In this document: piece after piece, positions 15,782 to 24,180 of the stretch
Position numbering within the stretch: the stretch's first letter is position 1
Layout of the letters: every line of letters starts with the position of its first letter
Assembly: GCA_016720925.1 (NCBI GenBank)
Contig: JADKJR010000006.1
Coordinates: 291,601 to 355,600 of the forward strand
Length of the DNA stretch: 64,000 bases
Source: Betaproteobacteria bacterium
GTDB lineage: Bacteria > Pseudomonadota > Gammaproteobacteria > Burkholderiales > Usitatibacteraceae
Direction: 5' to 3'
Position numbers and translations under genes: made by a program
The notes under the pieces: generated by a model
What the model was told of the DNA's origin: nothing
The model's database searches: none
The model's input: only the letters and a program-made list of their open reading frames with translations

Positions 15782-16244
15782 TGTCGTCGAGCAAGCAGGG
15801 CTTCTATAGCCGCTTTCGCCTTGGTCCCGGCACGTTCCGCCATCTGATGAATTGCTGGCCGCCTTTCATTGGCCTGCGAATTCACATTGAGCAGATTTCC
15901 GTTGACTGGCGGCATGTGCGCGTACGCATGAAGCTGGGCGCACGCAATAAAAATTTCGTGGGCACGCACTTTGGCGGTGGCCTGTTTGTCATGACCGATT
16001 CGTTTTACATGATCATGATGATGCATCTGCTCGGCGGCGAGTATGTGGTGTGCACCACGGTGTTGCGGATTTTCACTTGAGCGAAGAGCAGATCGAGGAT
16101 GTGAAGCGGAAAACCTCGAACGGCGAGAAGTTCGAGCCAATGTATTCAATTGATGTGGTCGACACCGCGGGCAAGGTTATTGCCCGCGTCGAAAAAACGC
16201 TCTACATCCGCCGGAAGCAGGAAAAACCCCGGGCGGTCGCGTAA
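15781..16244 (+). pseudogene. Broken DUF4442 (hotdog-fold) gene, internal deletion with frameshift
   Basis: The first frame (15781-16080) gives 99 residues with the DUF4442 signature: WPPFIGLRIHIEQISVDWRHVRVRMKLGARNKNFVGTHFGGGLFVMTDSFYMIMMMHLLGGEYVV, then runs out of frame to a stop. A second frame from about 16060 continues the same family as ADFHLSEEQIEDVKRKTSNGEKFEP...DTAGKVIARVEKTLYIRRK. From family knowledge about 18 residues (WDKAA...PGRG type) should join the two; only 14 bases are present, so about 40 bases appear lost, changing frame. DUF4442 proteins are thioesterase-like. The ATG overlaps the ruvA stop. Sequencing or assembly error is the main alternative. Confidence 0.8.
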
Positions 16245-16253
16245 AATCACCGA

Positions 16254-17285
16254 ATGATCGAGGAAGACCGTCTCATCTCCGGCATTACCGCCTCCCCGCA
16301 GGAAGAAGCGCTGGAGCGCGCACTACGCCCCAAGCTGTTGAATGAATACGTCGGCCAGGAAAAAATCCGCGGTCAATTGTCGATATTCATCCAGGCAGCG
16401 CGCGGTCGAAAGGAACCTCTTGATCATACGTTGCTGTTTGGGCCGCCCGGCTTGGGCAAGACCACGCTGGCGCACATTATTTCGCGGGAAATGGGCGTGA
16501 ACCTGAAGCAGACCTCGGGACCGGTGCTGGAGCGCGCCGGTGACCTGGCGGCGATGCTGACCAATCTTGAGCCCAACGACGTCCTGTTCATCGACGAAAT
16601 CCATCGGCTCAGCCCGGTGGTGGAAGAAATCCTTTATCCCGCGCTGGAGGACTACCAGATCGACATCATGATCGGTGAAGGCCCGGCGGCGCGCTCGGTG
16701 AAGCTCGATTTGCCGCCGTTCACGCTGGTCGGCGCGACGACTCGTGCCGGCATGTTGACCAATCCGCTGCGGGACCGGTTCGGCATTGTGGCGCGGCTGG
16801 AGTTTTACTCGCCGGAAGAACTGAAACTCATCGTTGCCCGTTCGGCAAAATTGCTGAACGTGCGTGTTGACGATCATGGTTCCCAGGAAATTGCGCTGCG
16901 TTCCCGCGGCACGCCGCGTATCGCCAATCGCCTGTTGCGGCGGGTGCGCGATTTTGCCGAAGTGAAGGGGGATGGCCATGTGGACAAGTCCACCGCTGAC
17001 GCCGCGCTGAAAATGCTCGATGTCGACCAGATCGGCCTGGATGTGATGGATCGGAAGATGCTGCTCGCGATCATCGAGAAATTCGCGGGCGGGCCGGTTG
17101 GCGTGGAAAATCTGGCGGCGGCGCTCAGTGAGGAGCGCGATACGATTGAAGATGTGCTGGAGCCGTACCTGATCCAGCAAGGCTATTTGCAGCGCACGCC
17201 GCGTGGGCGGGTAGCCACCGCGCTTGCCTATCGTCACTTTGGCCTGACCGCGCCGGCGAGCAGTATGGCGCCGGAACTATTCTGA
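16254..17285 (+). CDS. ruvB: Holliday junction helicase RuvB
   Basis: A 343-residue AAA+ motor that drives branch migration with RuvA. It shows LRPKLLNEYVGQEKIRGQL, Walker A LLFGPPGLGKTTLA, Walker B DVLFIDEIHRLSP, sensor 1 VGATTRAGMLT, the arginine finger region LRDRFGIV and the sensor 2/winged-helix end RTPRGRVATALAYRHFG. It is separated from ruvA by the broken DUF4442 gene, so ruvA and ruvB are not directly adjacent here. Its stop TGA overlaps the ybgC start by one base, linking the ruv and tol blocks in one transcript. Confidence 0.97.
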   Translation: MIEEDRLISGITASPQEEALERALRPKLLNEYVGQEKIRGQLSIFIQAARGRKEPLDHTLLFGPPGLGKTTLAHIISREMGVNLKQTSGPVLERAGDLAAMLTNLEPNDVLFIDEIHRLSPVVEEILYPALEDYQIDIMIGEGPAARSVKLDLPPFTLVGATTRAGMLTNPLRDRFGIVARLEFYSPEELKLIVARSAKLLNVRVDDHGSQEIALRSRGTPRIANRLLRRVRDFAEVKGDGHVDKSTADAALKMLDVDQIGLDVMDRKMLLAIIEKFAGGPVGVENLAAALSEERDTIEDVLEPYLIQQGYLQRTPRGRVATALAYRHFGLTAPASSMAPELF

Positions 17286-17728
17286 TGGCCAAACTGTCCC
17301 TTAAGAATGCCCAGCAAACACCGCTGTTCACGTTTGATTTTCCGCAGCGCATTTATTTTGAAGATACCGATGCGGGCGGCGTGGTGTACCACGCACAGTA
17401 TTTGAAGTTCCTCGAGCGCGCCCGTACCGAATGGTTGCGTTACTTGGGATTCACCAATAGCGAGCTGGAACGCAAGTACAAGATGCTTTGGGTGGTCAGC
17501 GAAATTGCGGTGGAATTTGTTAAGCCGGCAAAGCTGGATGATTCGGTCAACATCAGCGTATCGATAGAAAATCTGGGCCGGGTGCGATGTACCTTTCATC
17601 AGGAAATTCGCCGGGGTGATGAGCTGCTGGTGAGGGCGCGGGTGCTGGTGGCGTGCGTGTCGGCGGATGGCTTCAAGCCGATCGAAATTCCGGCCGATGT
17701 GCGTAAAAAAATGGAGGCAACCGTTTGA
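17285..17728 (+). CDS. ybgC: Tol-Pal-associated acyl-CoA thioesterase YbgC
   Basis: A 147-residue hotdog-fold thioesterase, the usual first gene of tol-pal clusters. The family motif IYFEDTDAGGVVYHAQYLKFLERARTEWLR contains the catalytic aspartate and histidine. It hydrolyses acyl-CoA or acyl-ACP and is associated with phospholipid metabolism at the inner membrane. It overlaps ruvB by one base and overlaps the TTG start of tolQ by four bases. Length is normal. Confidence 0.95.
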   Translation: MAKLSLKNAQQTPLFTFDFPQRIYFEDTDAGGVVYHAQYLKFLERARTEWLRYLGFTNSELERKYKMLWVVSEIAVEFVKPAKLDDSVNISVSIENLGRVRCTFHQEIRRGDELLVRARVLVACVSADGFKPIEIPADVRKKMEATV

Positions 17729-18405
17729 ATCTCTCGAGTGATACTGGATTCCTGCAGATGATTTTGCAGGCCTCGATCGTGGTCAAGATCGTCATGGGCA
17801 TTTTGGTGATGGCATCGCTGATGTCGTGGTGGTACATCTTCGTCAAGATGTTCTCGATCAGCCGGACCAAGAAAGAGACCGACGAATTCGAACGCGAATT
17901 CTGGGGCGGCACCGATCTGGTCGGTCTCTACCAGCGCGCCAATGCGGGCCATTACGAGCCGGCGGGCATGGAGAAAATCTTTGAGGCGGGCTTCAAGGAA
18001 TACCTGAAACTCAAGAGCAGAACCGGTGCCGATGTCGGGGCCCTCATGGATGGCACACGGCGCGCCATGAAGGCGACGTTCCAGCGCGAACTGGACTACC
18101 TCGAATCACATCTTTCATTCCTGGCGACGGTCGGTTCGGTGAGCCCGTACATCGGCTTGCTTGGTACGGTCTGGGGCATCATGAATGCGTTCCGTGGACT
18201 ATCGAACGTCGCGCAGGCCACGCTGGCACAGGTGGCGCCGGGCATCGCCGAAGCACTGATCGCGACGGCGATCGGTTTGTTCGCCGCCATTCCCGCCGTG
18301 ATCGCGTACAACCGCTATACAGCCGAGATCGACCGCATCGCCAATCGCTACGAGAGTTTCATGGAGGAATTCACCAATATCCTGCAACGGCAGGCCACCC
18401 ACTAG
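17725..18405 (+). CDS. tolQ: Tol-Pal inner-membrane motor protein TolQ
   Basis: A 226-residue ExbB/TolQ/MotA-family proton-channel protein that, with TolR and TolA, powers outer-membrane constriction at division. Three membrane spans are visible: about 12-35, a span in FLATVGSVSPYIGLLGTVWGI, and a span in LIATAIGLFAAIPAVIAYN. The start is TTG at 17725, overlapping the ybgC stop, with GGAGG about eight bases upstream. The next ATG would remove the first 11 residues, which match the family start (FLQMILQASIVVKIVM). Downstream, tolR is not adjacent but lies beyond a 249-base repeat-filled gap. Confidence 0.94.
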   Translation: MNLSSDTGFLQMILQASIVVKIVMGILVMASLMSWWYIFVKMFSISRTKKETDEFEREFWGGTDLVGLYQRANAGHYEPAGMEKIFEAGFKEYLKLKSRTGADVGALMDGTRRAMKATFQRELDYLESHLSFLATVGSVSPYIGLLGTVWGIMNAFRGLSNVAQATLAQVAPGIAEALIATAIGLFAAIPAVIAYNRYTAEIDRIANRYESFMEEFTNILQRQATH

Positions 18406-18423
18406 CGGTATGAAAGTGAAAAG

Positions 18424-18492
18424 ACAAACTCCAGCACTGGAGCGGATTGCGGGCCATAAATGGCTGGAAAGGCGCTACAGTGCTTGTGTTTT
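18424..18492. repeat. Dispersed inverted repeat, family A copy 2
   Basis: Arms AAACTCCAGCACTGGAGCG and CGCTACAGTGCTTGTGTTT are an imperfect inverted pair around a core with GGGCCATAAATGGC. It begins 19 bases after the tolQ stop and is followed by a family B repeat, together filling the tolQ-tolR gap. Confidence 0.75.
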
Positions 18493-18507
18493 ATCAATTG
18501 GTGCTTC

Positions 18508-18627
18508 CATTAACTTCATTTCCGTTCGCCCTGAGGTATCGAAGGGCAATCCGGACGTAAATGAATCGGTGGCTTGCATTAAATGTGCTTCGATACCTCA
18601 GCACGAACGGGGAGTTATTAAAATTTC
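18508..18627. repeat. Family B palindromic repeat, copy 1 (inside tol operon)
   Basis: A roughly 120-base element. It has imperfect inverted arms (CGTTCGCCCTGAGGTATCGA and TCGATACCTCAGCACGAACG) separated by about 50 bases. By eye about nine in ten positions match the reverse complement of 62951-63070. Repeats with this arm sequence are widespread in bacterial genomes. It separates tolQ from tolR and ends 28 bases before the tolR start. Confidence 0.8.
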
Positions 18628-18654
18628 CCCAAATGGTGCCGGACGGTTCTGCCG

Positions 18655-19065
18655 ATGAGACGCCCCCGCAAATCGATGGCCGAGATCAACGTCGTCCCCT
18701 ACATCGACGTGATGCTGGTGTTGCTCATCATTTTCATGGTGACCGCGCATATCCAGCCTGGCGAGATCGATCTTCCCAGCGTCGGCCAGGCATTGGCGCC
18801 AACTGTTGCGCCACTCGAGGTCCGAATCAAGAAGGACGGAAGCATCAGTCTCGCGGATCTTCAGCAGGGCGGTCGGGAGCAAGCTGTCTCGCGCGACAAT
18901 CTGCTGCGCGCGGTACGTGCGGTGCAGGCCAGTCGTCCCGATCAGGCGGTGGTCATTTCAGCCGACAAGAATCTGAAATACGATGAAGTGGTGCGCGTGC
19001 TCGATATCTTGCAGGGAGGCAAGATCAAGCGCGTGGGCCTGCTCACGAAACCGCTGGCGCGCTGA
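18655..19065 (+). CDS. tolR: Tol-Pal inner-membrane protein TolR
   Basis: A 136-residue ExbD/TolR protein: a short basic N terminus, one membrane span (about 14-34) carrying the essential aspartate Asp18 in VPYIDVMLVLLIIFM, and a periplasmic domain ending DEVVRVLDILQGGKIKRVGLLTKPL. It works with TolQ as the proton-driven part of the Tol motor. The start ATG lies only 28 bases beyond a repeat element and has no clear ribosome-binding site. Family members often have a few more residues before RRPRKSMAEIN, so the repeat may have replaced the original gene start. tolA follows after three bases. Confidence 0.92.
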   Translation: MRRPRKSMAEINVVPYIDVMLVLLIIFMVTAHIQPGEIDLPSVGQALAPTVAPLEVRIKKDGSISLADLQQGGREQAVSRDNLLRAVRAVQASRPDQAVVISADKNLKYDEVVRVLDILQGGKIKRVGLLTKPLAR

Positions 19066-19068
19066 TCC

Positions 19069-19872
19069 ATGGCAGCGACTTACCCACCGAACATGCCGCG
19101 TCCTTCCGGGCAATCCAGGCAGGTTGCGCGTAGCGAACCTGGCAAATTGCCGGCGGCCTTGCTGGCGCTCATCGTTCATGCCGGTTTCTTTGCCGTTATC
19201 GTGTTTGGTGTGTCGTGGCAGGTGAGGCACCCGGACCCGGTGATGGCGGAGTTGTGGGATCAGTTGCCATCTTTGCGCAAGGAACCCGAACCTCCCGCGC
19301 CGCCACCCCCGCCACCGGAACCCGAACCGGAAGTGAAAAAAATCATTGAACCGCCGGTTGAAAAACCGCTGCCGCCGCAGCCCAGCAAGGCCGATATTCA
19401 GTTGAAAGCAAAGAAAGAAAAGGCCGAGCGCGAAAAGGTAGAACGCGAACGCCTTGAGAAGCAAAAGCAAATCGATCTCGAGAAGAAGCGCAAGGAAGAA
19501 GAGGCGCAAAAGAAAGCGGCCAAGGCGGCCGATGACAAGGCCAAAGCCGAGCAGGCATTACGCGAAGCGGCGGCAAGTGCGTCGCGCAATGCAGCCGTGC
19601 AGGACTACGCCGGCAAGATCGCCGCCCTGATTCGCAGCCGCGCAAATATTCCCGATACGGTCTCGGGCAAGCCGGCGCTGACCGTTCGCTTGCGATTACT
19701 GGTGAACGGCGTGATCTTTGATGCGCAGGTCATCAAACCGTCCGGCAACCGTGTGTATGATGAAGCAGTCGAACGCGCCATCAACGGCATCCGCCAATGG
19801 CCATTACCGGAAAATGCGGAACTTTTTGGTAACCGGCGTGAACTTAACCTTAATATCGAACACGAGCGGTAG
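19069..19872 (+). CDS. tolA: Tol-Pal energy-transducing protein TolA
   Basis: A 267-residue TolA that spans the periplasm and links the TolQR motor to TolB/Pal. It has a short cytoplasmic part, one membrane span (about 26-48), a proline-rich stretch (PPAPPPPPPEPEPEV), a lysine/glutamate/alanine-rich helical rod from about 95 to 185, and a C-terminal TonB-like globular domain (YAGKIAALIRSRANIPDTVSGKPALTVRLRLLVNGVI...VYDEAVERAI). The rod is shorter than in E. coli TolA (421 residues), as in many betaproteobacteria. Its stop overlaps the possible GTG start of tolB. Confidence 0.93.
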   Translation: MAATYPPNMPRPSGQSRQVARSEPGKLPAALLALIVHAGFFAVIVFGVSWQVRHPDPVMAELWDQLPSLRKEPEPPAPPPPPPEPEPEVKKIIEPPVEKPLPPQPSKADIQLKAKKEKAEREKVERERLEKQKQIDLEKKRKEEEAQKKAAKAADDKAKAEQALREAAASASRNAAVQDYAGKIAALIRSRANIPDTVSGKPALTVRLRLLVNGVIFDAQVIKPSGNRVYDEAVERAINGIRQWPLPENAELFGNRRELNLNIEHER

Positions 19873-19880
19873 TGCAAAAA

Positions 19881-21230
19881 ATGAATACGAAAACGAGCGC
19901 CAGCATGATGAAAATGATACGAACGGGTGAGGTACTGCGCCGCTTCATTGGCTTATCCGCGCTGACGGCACTGCTTGCGATGGCAATGATGCCCACTGCG
20001 CAAGCTCAACTGACCATCGATGTCACCACTAATGCCGGGCGTCAGGTTCCCGTCGCTATCGCACCGTTTGCCAATGAGACGAATGCACCGCAGAACATCA
20101 CGCCTGTCATTTCCGCCAATCTGGCGCGCACCGGCCTGTTCCGGATGGTCAACATGGGCGGCATCATCAAAATGCCGACCGAACCGTCAGAGATAAATTT
20201 TCTCGATTGGACAAGCCGTAGCGCCGAAGCGCTGGTAATCGGCACGATGGTCGCGCAGCCGGATGGCCGTTTCGAAATCCGGGTGCGATTGTTCGATGTC
20301 GCCAAGCAGAACCAGCTGGCGATTTTTTCCTATGTCGCGACCGCCTCGCAGCTGCGCGCCACCGCACACAAGATTTCCGACGAAATCTACGAAAAACTGA
20401 TCGGCGAAAAGGGTATTTTCTCCACCAGGATCGCGTACGTACTGAAGCGCGGCCCGCGATTTGAATTGCAGGTGGCCGATGCGGACGGCTTCAATCCGCA
20501 GGCAGTGCTTTCGTCGCTGGAGCCGATTCGCTCACCCAAGTGGTCTCCCGATGGCAGCAAGATCGCCTATGTTTCGTTTGAAAGCCGCAAATCCTCGGTG
20601 ATCGTGCAGGACCTTGCCACGGGGCAGCGCAAGACGGTGGCGAACTTTCGCGGTGACAATTACGCACCGAGCTGGTCGCCGGATGGCAGCAAGCTGGTTG
20701 TTACCCTGTCCAAGGATTCGGTCGCGCAGATCTATGTCATTTCGGCCGCTGGTGGCGAAGCGGTTCGTGTGCTGGATAGCAACAGCATGGACCTGAATGC
20801 CACCTTTAGCGGCGATGGCAAGGACATCATTTTTGTCTCTGAGCGTTCGGGCGGCGCGCAACTCTACATCGTGCCGGCAGCGGGCGGCACGCCGCGACGC
20901 CTGACCTTTGAAGGCGGCAACAACACCAATCCGCGCATGAGCCCGGATGGCAAGCTGGTGGCCTTTGTCAGTCGCGAGGCCGGCCGTCTTCGTATCGCGA
21001 CGCTGGAACTGGCGACCGGCCAAATCAATGTGCTTACCGACGGCCCGCTCGATGACAGTCCGAGTTTTTCTCCCAATGGCCGCACCATTCTGTATGAAGA
21101 CAAATCAGGCGGCCGGGGCAAGCTGGGTGCGGTCTCGGCCGACGGCCGGGTCAAACAGAAACTGTCATCGCAGGCAGGTGATGTGCGCGAGCCCGCTTGG
21201 GGTCCTTTCGGCACCTCAAGCGCGCGGTAA
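19881..21230 (+). CDS. tolB: Tol-Pal periplasmic beta-propeller protein TolB
   Basis: A TolB protein of 449 residues from the ATG at 19881; a GTG at 19872, overlapping the tolA stop, would add three residues. It has a signal peptide with several possible internal methionine starts, ending near TAQAQ. The N-terminal domain (PVAIAPFANE...ITPVISANLARTGLFRMV) is followed by a six-bladed propeller with repeated SPDGSKIAYVS/SPDGSKLVVT-type blades. It binds Pal and the TolA C-terminal domain in the periplasm. Pal follows after 70 bases. Confidence 0.94.
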   Translation: MNTKTSASMMKMIRTGEVLRRFIGLSALTALLAMAMMPTAQAQLTIDVTTNAGRQVPVAIAPFANETNAPQNITPVISANLARTGLFRMVNMGGIIKMPTEPSEINFLDWTSRSAEALVIGTMVAQPDGRFEIRVRLFDVAKQNQLAIFSYVATASQLRATAHKISDEIYEKLIGEKGIFSTRIAYVLKRGPRFELQVADADGFNPQAVLSSLEPIRSPKWSPDGSKIAYVSFESRKSSVIVQDLATGQRKTVANFRGDNYAPSWSPDGSKLVVTLSKDSVAQIYVISAAGGEAVRVLDSNSMDLNATFSGDGKDIIFVSERSGGAQLYIVPAAGGTPRRLTFEGGNNTNPRMSPDGKLVAFVSREAGRLRIATLELATGQINVLTDGPLDDSPSFSPNGRTILYEDKSGGRGKLGAVSADGRVKQKLSSQAGDVREPAWGPFGTSSAR

Positions 21231-21300
21231 TGTGGTCCGGCGCAAAAGCGACTAAAATTGGCCGGTAATGTTCAAATATTGAGTCACTAGGAGAATTGAA

Positions 21301-21828
21301 ATGAAAAGATTACTCATTGGTCTGAGCCTGGCCTTGTTGTTGGCTGCCTGCGCAAGCAAGGACCCCGTCAAGGAAACGAAGATCGAAGACCGTACGCCGC
21401 CGAAAACGACCGCGTCCACGACCCCTCCGCCAAGCACCCAGGCCACCCAAGGCCAGCAAGCCGTCAATCCACTGAAAGACCCCAACAACCCGCTGTCGAA
21501 GCGCGTGATCTATTTCGAATACGACAAGGACGTCGTCAAGCCCGAGTACACCTCGCTGGTGCAGGCCCATGCTTCTTACCTGGGACAGAACCGCAATCGC
21601 AAAGTGCGCCTCGAAGGCCACGCTGATGAACGCGGCTCACGTGAATACAACATGGCATTGGGCCAGCGGCGTGCCGATGCGGTTCGCAAGGCGACGGCGG
21701 TTCTCGGCGTCGGCGGCGAGCGTATCGAGACCATCAGCTTTGGTGAAGACAAGCCAAAGTCCAGTGGCCATGATGAAGCCGCATGGGCGCAAAACCGCCG
21801 CGTTGAAATCCTGTACGACGGCGAATAG
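21301..21828 (+). CDS. pal: Peptidoglycan-associated lipoprotein Pal
   Basis: A 175-residue outer-membrane lipoprotein. The signal peptide ends in the lipobox LLLAAC with Cys17 as the lipidated residue. A threonine/proline-rich linker (about 20-60) is followed by an OmpA-type peptidoglycan-binding domain: VIYFEYDKDVVKPEYTSLVQAHA, then RKVRLEGHADERGSREYNMALGQRRADAV with the conserved aspartate and arginine that hold diaminopimelate. A strong CTAGGAGAATTGAA leader gives a clear ribosome-binding site. Confidence 0.96.
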   Translation: MKRLLIGLSLALLLAACASKDPVKETKIEDRTPPKTTASTTPPPSTQATQGQQAVNPLKDPNNPLSKRVIYFEYDKDVVKPEYTSLVQAHASYLGQNRNRKVRLEGHADERGSREYNMALGQRRADAVRKATAVLGVGGERIETISFGEDKPKSSGHDEAAWAQNRRVEILYDGE

Positions 21829-21846
21829 GAAATACTGGAACTTCTC

Positions 21847-22707
21847 ATGTCAGGAATCCCCCGCGGTCGTTCATGTTTGATGTTGGTGGCGCTGGTTGCG
21901 GCGCCGATGTTGGTGCCAGGCATGAACGCCACCGCAGGAGTGTTCGATGAAGATGCCCGCCGCGAGGTCAGGGATCTTCGTATCGAGATCGACAAGAAAG
22001 ACCGTGACATCGATGGGCGGCTGCAAAGACTTGACGAGTCACTGAAGAATCTGGGCATCATTCAATTGCTCAATCAAATCGAGCAACTGAATACCGAGAT
22101 TGCCAAATTGCGCGGGCAGGGCGAGGTAATCGCGAACCAGAATGATATTTTGACCAAGCGCCAGCGCGATTTCTATCTGGACATCGATACCCGTTTGCGC
22201 AAGCTCGAAGGTTTGCCGGCCGATACGCCACTCGTCGCGCCGGCTGCGTCCCCGCCGTCGCTCGTGTCGCCTGCGGCGGGTCCAGTCCCGACAGCCGCTC
22301 CCCCAACCACGGTCACGCCGGCGGTACGAGAACAGGAAAATCGGACCTACGATGTGGGATCGAATTTGTTCAAGCGCGGCGACTTCCACGCGGCTATCCG
22401 CGCCTTCCAGGTATTCATGAAGGATTTTCCCGCCAGTCCGCTCGTATCCAACGCGCAATACTGGATCGGAATCTGCTATTCCAATCTTAAAGATTTCACC
22501 AACGCGCGTACTTCGCAGGAATCGTTGCTGAAGATGTTTCCGGATTCCCCCAAGGCGCCTGATGCCCTGCTGGCGATCGCAAGCATTCAGATCGAAAGCA
22601 GCGACCATGGATCGGCGCGCAATACACTGGAAGATATCATCGCCAGATTCCCGGCGTCCGACGCCGCGGTAAAAGCCCGAACCCGGCTTGCCCAGCTAAA
22701 GCGGTAA
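21847..22707 (+). CDS. cpoB: Tol-Pal-associated coordinator CpoB (YbgF)
   Basis: A 286-residue periplasmic protein that couples Tol-Pal to peptidoglycan synthesis at division in E. coli. It has a signal peptide (cleavage near NATAG), an N-terminal trimerising coiled coil (about 35-110, rich in IDKKDRDIDGRLQRLDESLKN-type heptads), a proline/alanine linker, and a C-terminal TPR domain (YDVGSNLFKRGDFHAAIRAFQVFMKDFPASPLVSNAQYWIGICYSNLKDF). It ends seven bases before queE, so the deazaguanine genes may share the tol transcript, as in many Proteobacteria. Confidence 0.93.
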   Translation: MSGIPRGRSCLMLVALVAAPMLVPGMNATAGVFDEDARREVRDLRIEIDKKDRDIDGRLQRLDESLKNLGIIQLLNQIEQLNTEIAKLRGQGEVIANQNDILTKRQRDFYLDIDTRLRKLEGLPADTPLVAPAASPPSLVSPAAGPVPTAAPPTTVTPAVREQENRTYDVGSNLFKRGDFHAAIRAFQVFMKDFPASPLVSNAQYWIGICYSNLKDFTNARTSQESLLKMFPDSPKAPDALLAIASIQIESSDHGSARNTLEDIIARFPASDAAVKARTRLAQLKR

Positions 22708-22714
22708 ACGTTCC

Positions 22715-23437
22715 ATGACCACCGTGACCAGGATTCCCGCTGCGATCCCTCGCAAAGCCGAAGGGAAGAAAGCGACCGTCTCACGCCGCGACAGGATTAG
22801 CGAGCTTCGCGTCAACGAGATTTTTTTCTCGTTGCAGGGCGAATCAACGCGAGTCGGATTGCCGACGGTATTCATTCGCCTGACTGGTTGCCCGCTGCGT
22901 TGCGGGTACTGCGATACGGCCTACGCTTTTCATGATGGCATCACCCGCACCATCGACGACGTGCTGGCCGAGGTTGCAACGCACCCGACGCGCTACGTGT
23001 GCGTGACGGGCGGTGAGCCTCTCGCGCAGCGAAATTGTCTGTTGCTCCTGAGCCGGCTTTGCGATGCGGGGCTTTCAGTTTCGCTGGAGACCAGCGGCGC
23101 GATCGACATTGCCGAAGTCGATGCGCGCGTGTCGCGCATCATGGATATCAAGACCCCTGGCTCCGGCGAAAGCGGGAAGAATATCCGGGAAAATCTGGCG
23201 CGCATCACTTCTCACGACGAAATAAAATTCGTCATTACCAGCGAGGCAGATTACGTGTGGTCGGTGGCAATGCTGCGAGAGGAAAAACTCGCGGAACGCT
23301 GCACCGTACTTTTCTCGCCATCATATGCTGACGTGCGACCGGAACAATTGGCCGGGTGGATTTTGCGTGACGCATTGCCGGTGCGTATGCAATTGCAGTT
23401 GCACAAAATCCTCTGGGGCGAGAAGCGGGGCGTATGA
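22715..23437 (+). CDS. queE: 7-carboxy-7-deazaguanine synthase QueE
   Basis: A 240-residue radical-SAM enzyme that contracts 6-carboxytetrahydropterin to 7-carboxy-7-deazaguanine in queuosine biosynthesis. The [4Fe-4S] cluster cysteines are Cys59, Cys63 and Cys66 in GCPLRCGYCDTAYAF (the CX3CX2C spacing). FFSLQGESTRVGLPTVFIRL before it and VTGGEPLAQ after it are also family-typical. The N-terminal 25 residues are basic and extended compared with E. coli QueE; a later start is possible but none is clearly better. queC follows after 24 bases. Confidence 0.94.
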   Translation: MTTVTRIPAAIPRKAEGKKATVSRRDRISELRVNEIFFSLQGESTRVGLPTVFIRLTGCPLRCGYCDTAYAFHDGITRTIDDVLAEVATHPTRYVCVTGGEPLAQRNCLLLLSRLCDAGLSVSLETSGAIDIAEVDARVSRIMDIKTPGSGESGKNIRENLARITSHDEIKFVITSEADYVWSVAMLREEKLAERCTVLFSPSYADVRPEQLAGWILRDALPVRMQLQLHKILWGEKRGV

Positions 23438-23461
23438 GGACCAACGCATGAGGACCGGGCC

Positions 23462-24154
23462 ATGAACGGCAGCCGCAAAGTTGTCGAAAAAGCCGTCGTG
23501 CTGTTATCCGGCGGGCTCGATTCCGCGACAGTGCTGGCGATAGCGCGCGAGCAGGGTTTTGAGTGTTACGCACTGTCGTTTGACTATGGCCAGCGGCATC
23601 GTTCCGAATTAGTGGCCGCCGCCCGCGTCGCAACAACAATCGGTGCGCATGAACATCGTGTGGTCAAACTTGACCTGACTGGTTGGGGCGGCTCTGCATT
23701 GACAGACAGCCACATCGCGGTGCCCACCGAGGCAACCGCCGGTATCCCCGTCACCTACGTGCCGGCACGCAACACCATATTTCTGTCGCTCGCCCTGGCG
23801 TGGGCCGAAACGCTCGGCGCCCCGAACATATTTGCCGGAATGAACGCCGTCGATTACTCGGGGTATCCCGATTGCCGGCCCGAATACATCGCGGCGTTCC
23901 AGACCATGGCGCGCCTGGCGACCAAGGCCGGCGTCGAGGGCGCATTGCTTACGATTCACACGCCCATCATCAAAATGAGCAAGGCGGACATCGTTCGCGA
24001 GGGAACAAGGCTCGGCGTGGATTACGGAATCACCGTTTCCTGCTATCAAGCCGATGTGGGCGGAAATGCGTGTGGAGTATGCGATTCCTGCCGATTGCGC
24101 CGCGAAGGGTTTCGCGCGGCGGGGATCGCTGATCCGACCCGATACGCAACATGA
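23462..24154 (+). CDS. queC: 7-cyano-7-deazaguanine synthase QueC
   Basis: A 230-residue ATP-dependent enzyme that converts the QueE product to preQ0, the base precursor of queuosine. The PP-loop is SGGLDSA at 16-22. Other landmarks are FDYGQRHRSEL, YVPARNTIFLSLALAWAE, GMNAVDYSGYPDCRPEYI and the zinc site of four cysteines near the end (CYQADVGGNACGVCDSCRLR). Length and ends are complete. It is the last gene of the yebC-to-queC rightward block; a 339-base gene-free region follows. Confidence 0.95.
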   Translation: MNGSRKVVEKAVVLLSGGLDSATVLAIAREQGFECYALSFDYGQRHRSELVAAARVATTIGAHEHRVVKLDLTGWGGSALTDSHIAVPTEATAGIPVTYVPARNTIFLSLALAWAETLGAPNIFAGMNAVDYSGYPDCRPEYIAAFQTMARLATKAGVEGALLTIHTPIIKMSKADIVREGTRLGVDYGITVSCYQADVGGNACGVCDSCRLRREGFRAAGIADPTRYAT

Positions 24155-24180
24155 CGCTCATGTCACTACATTAAGGCCGT

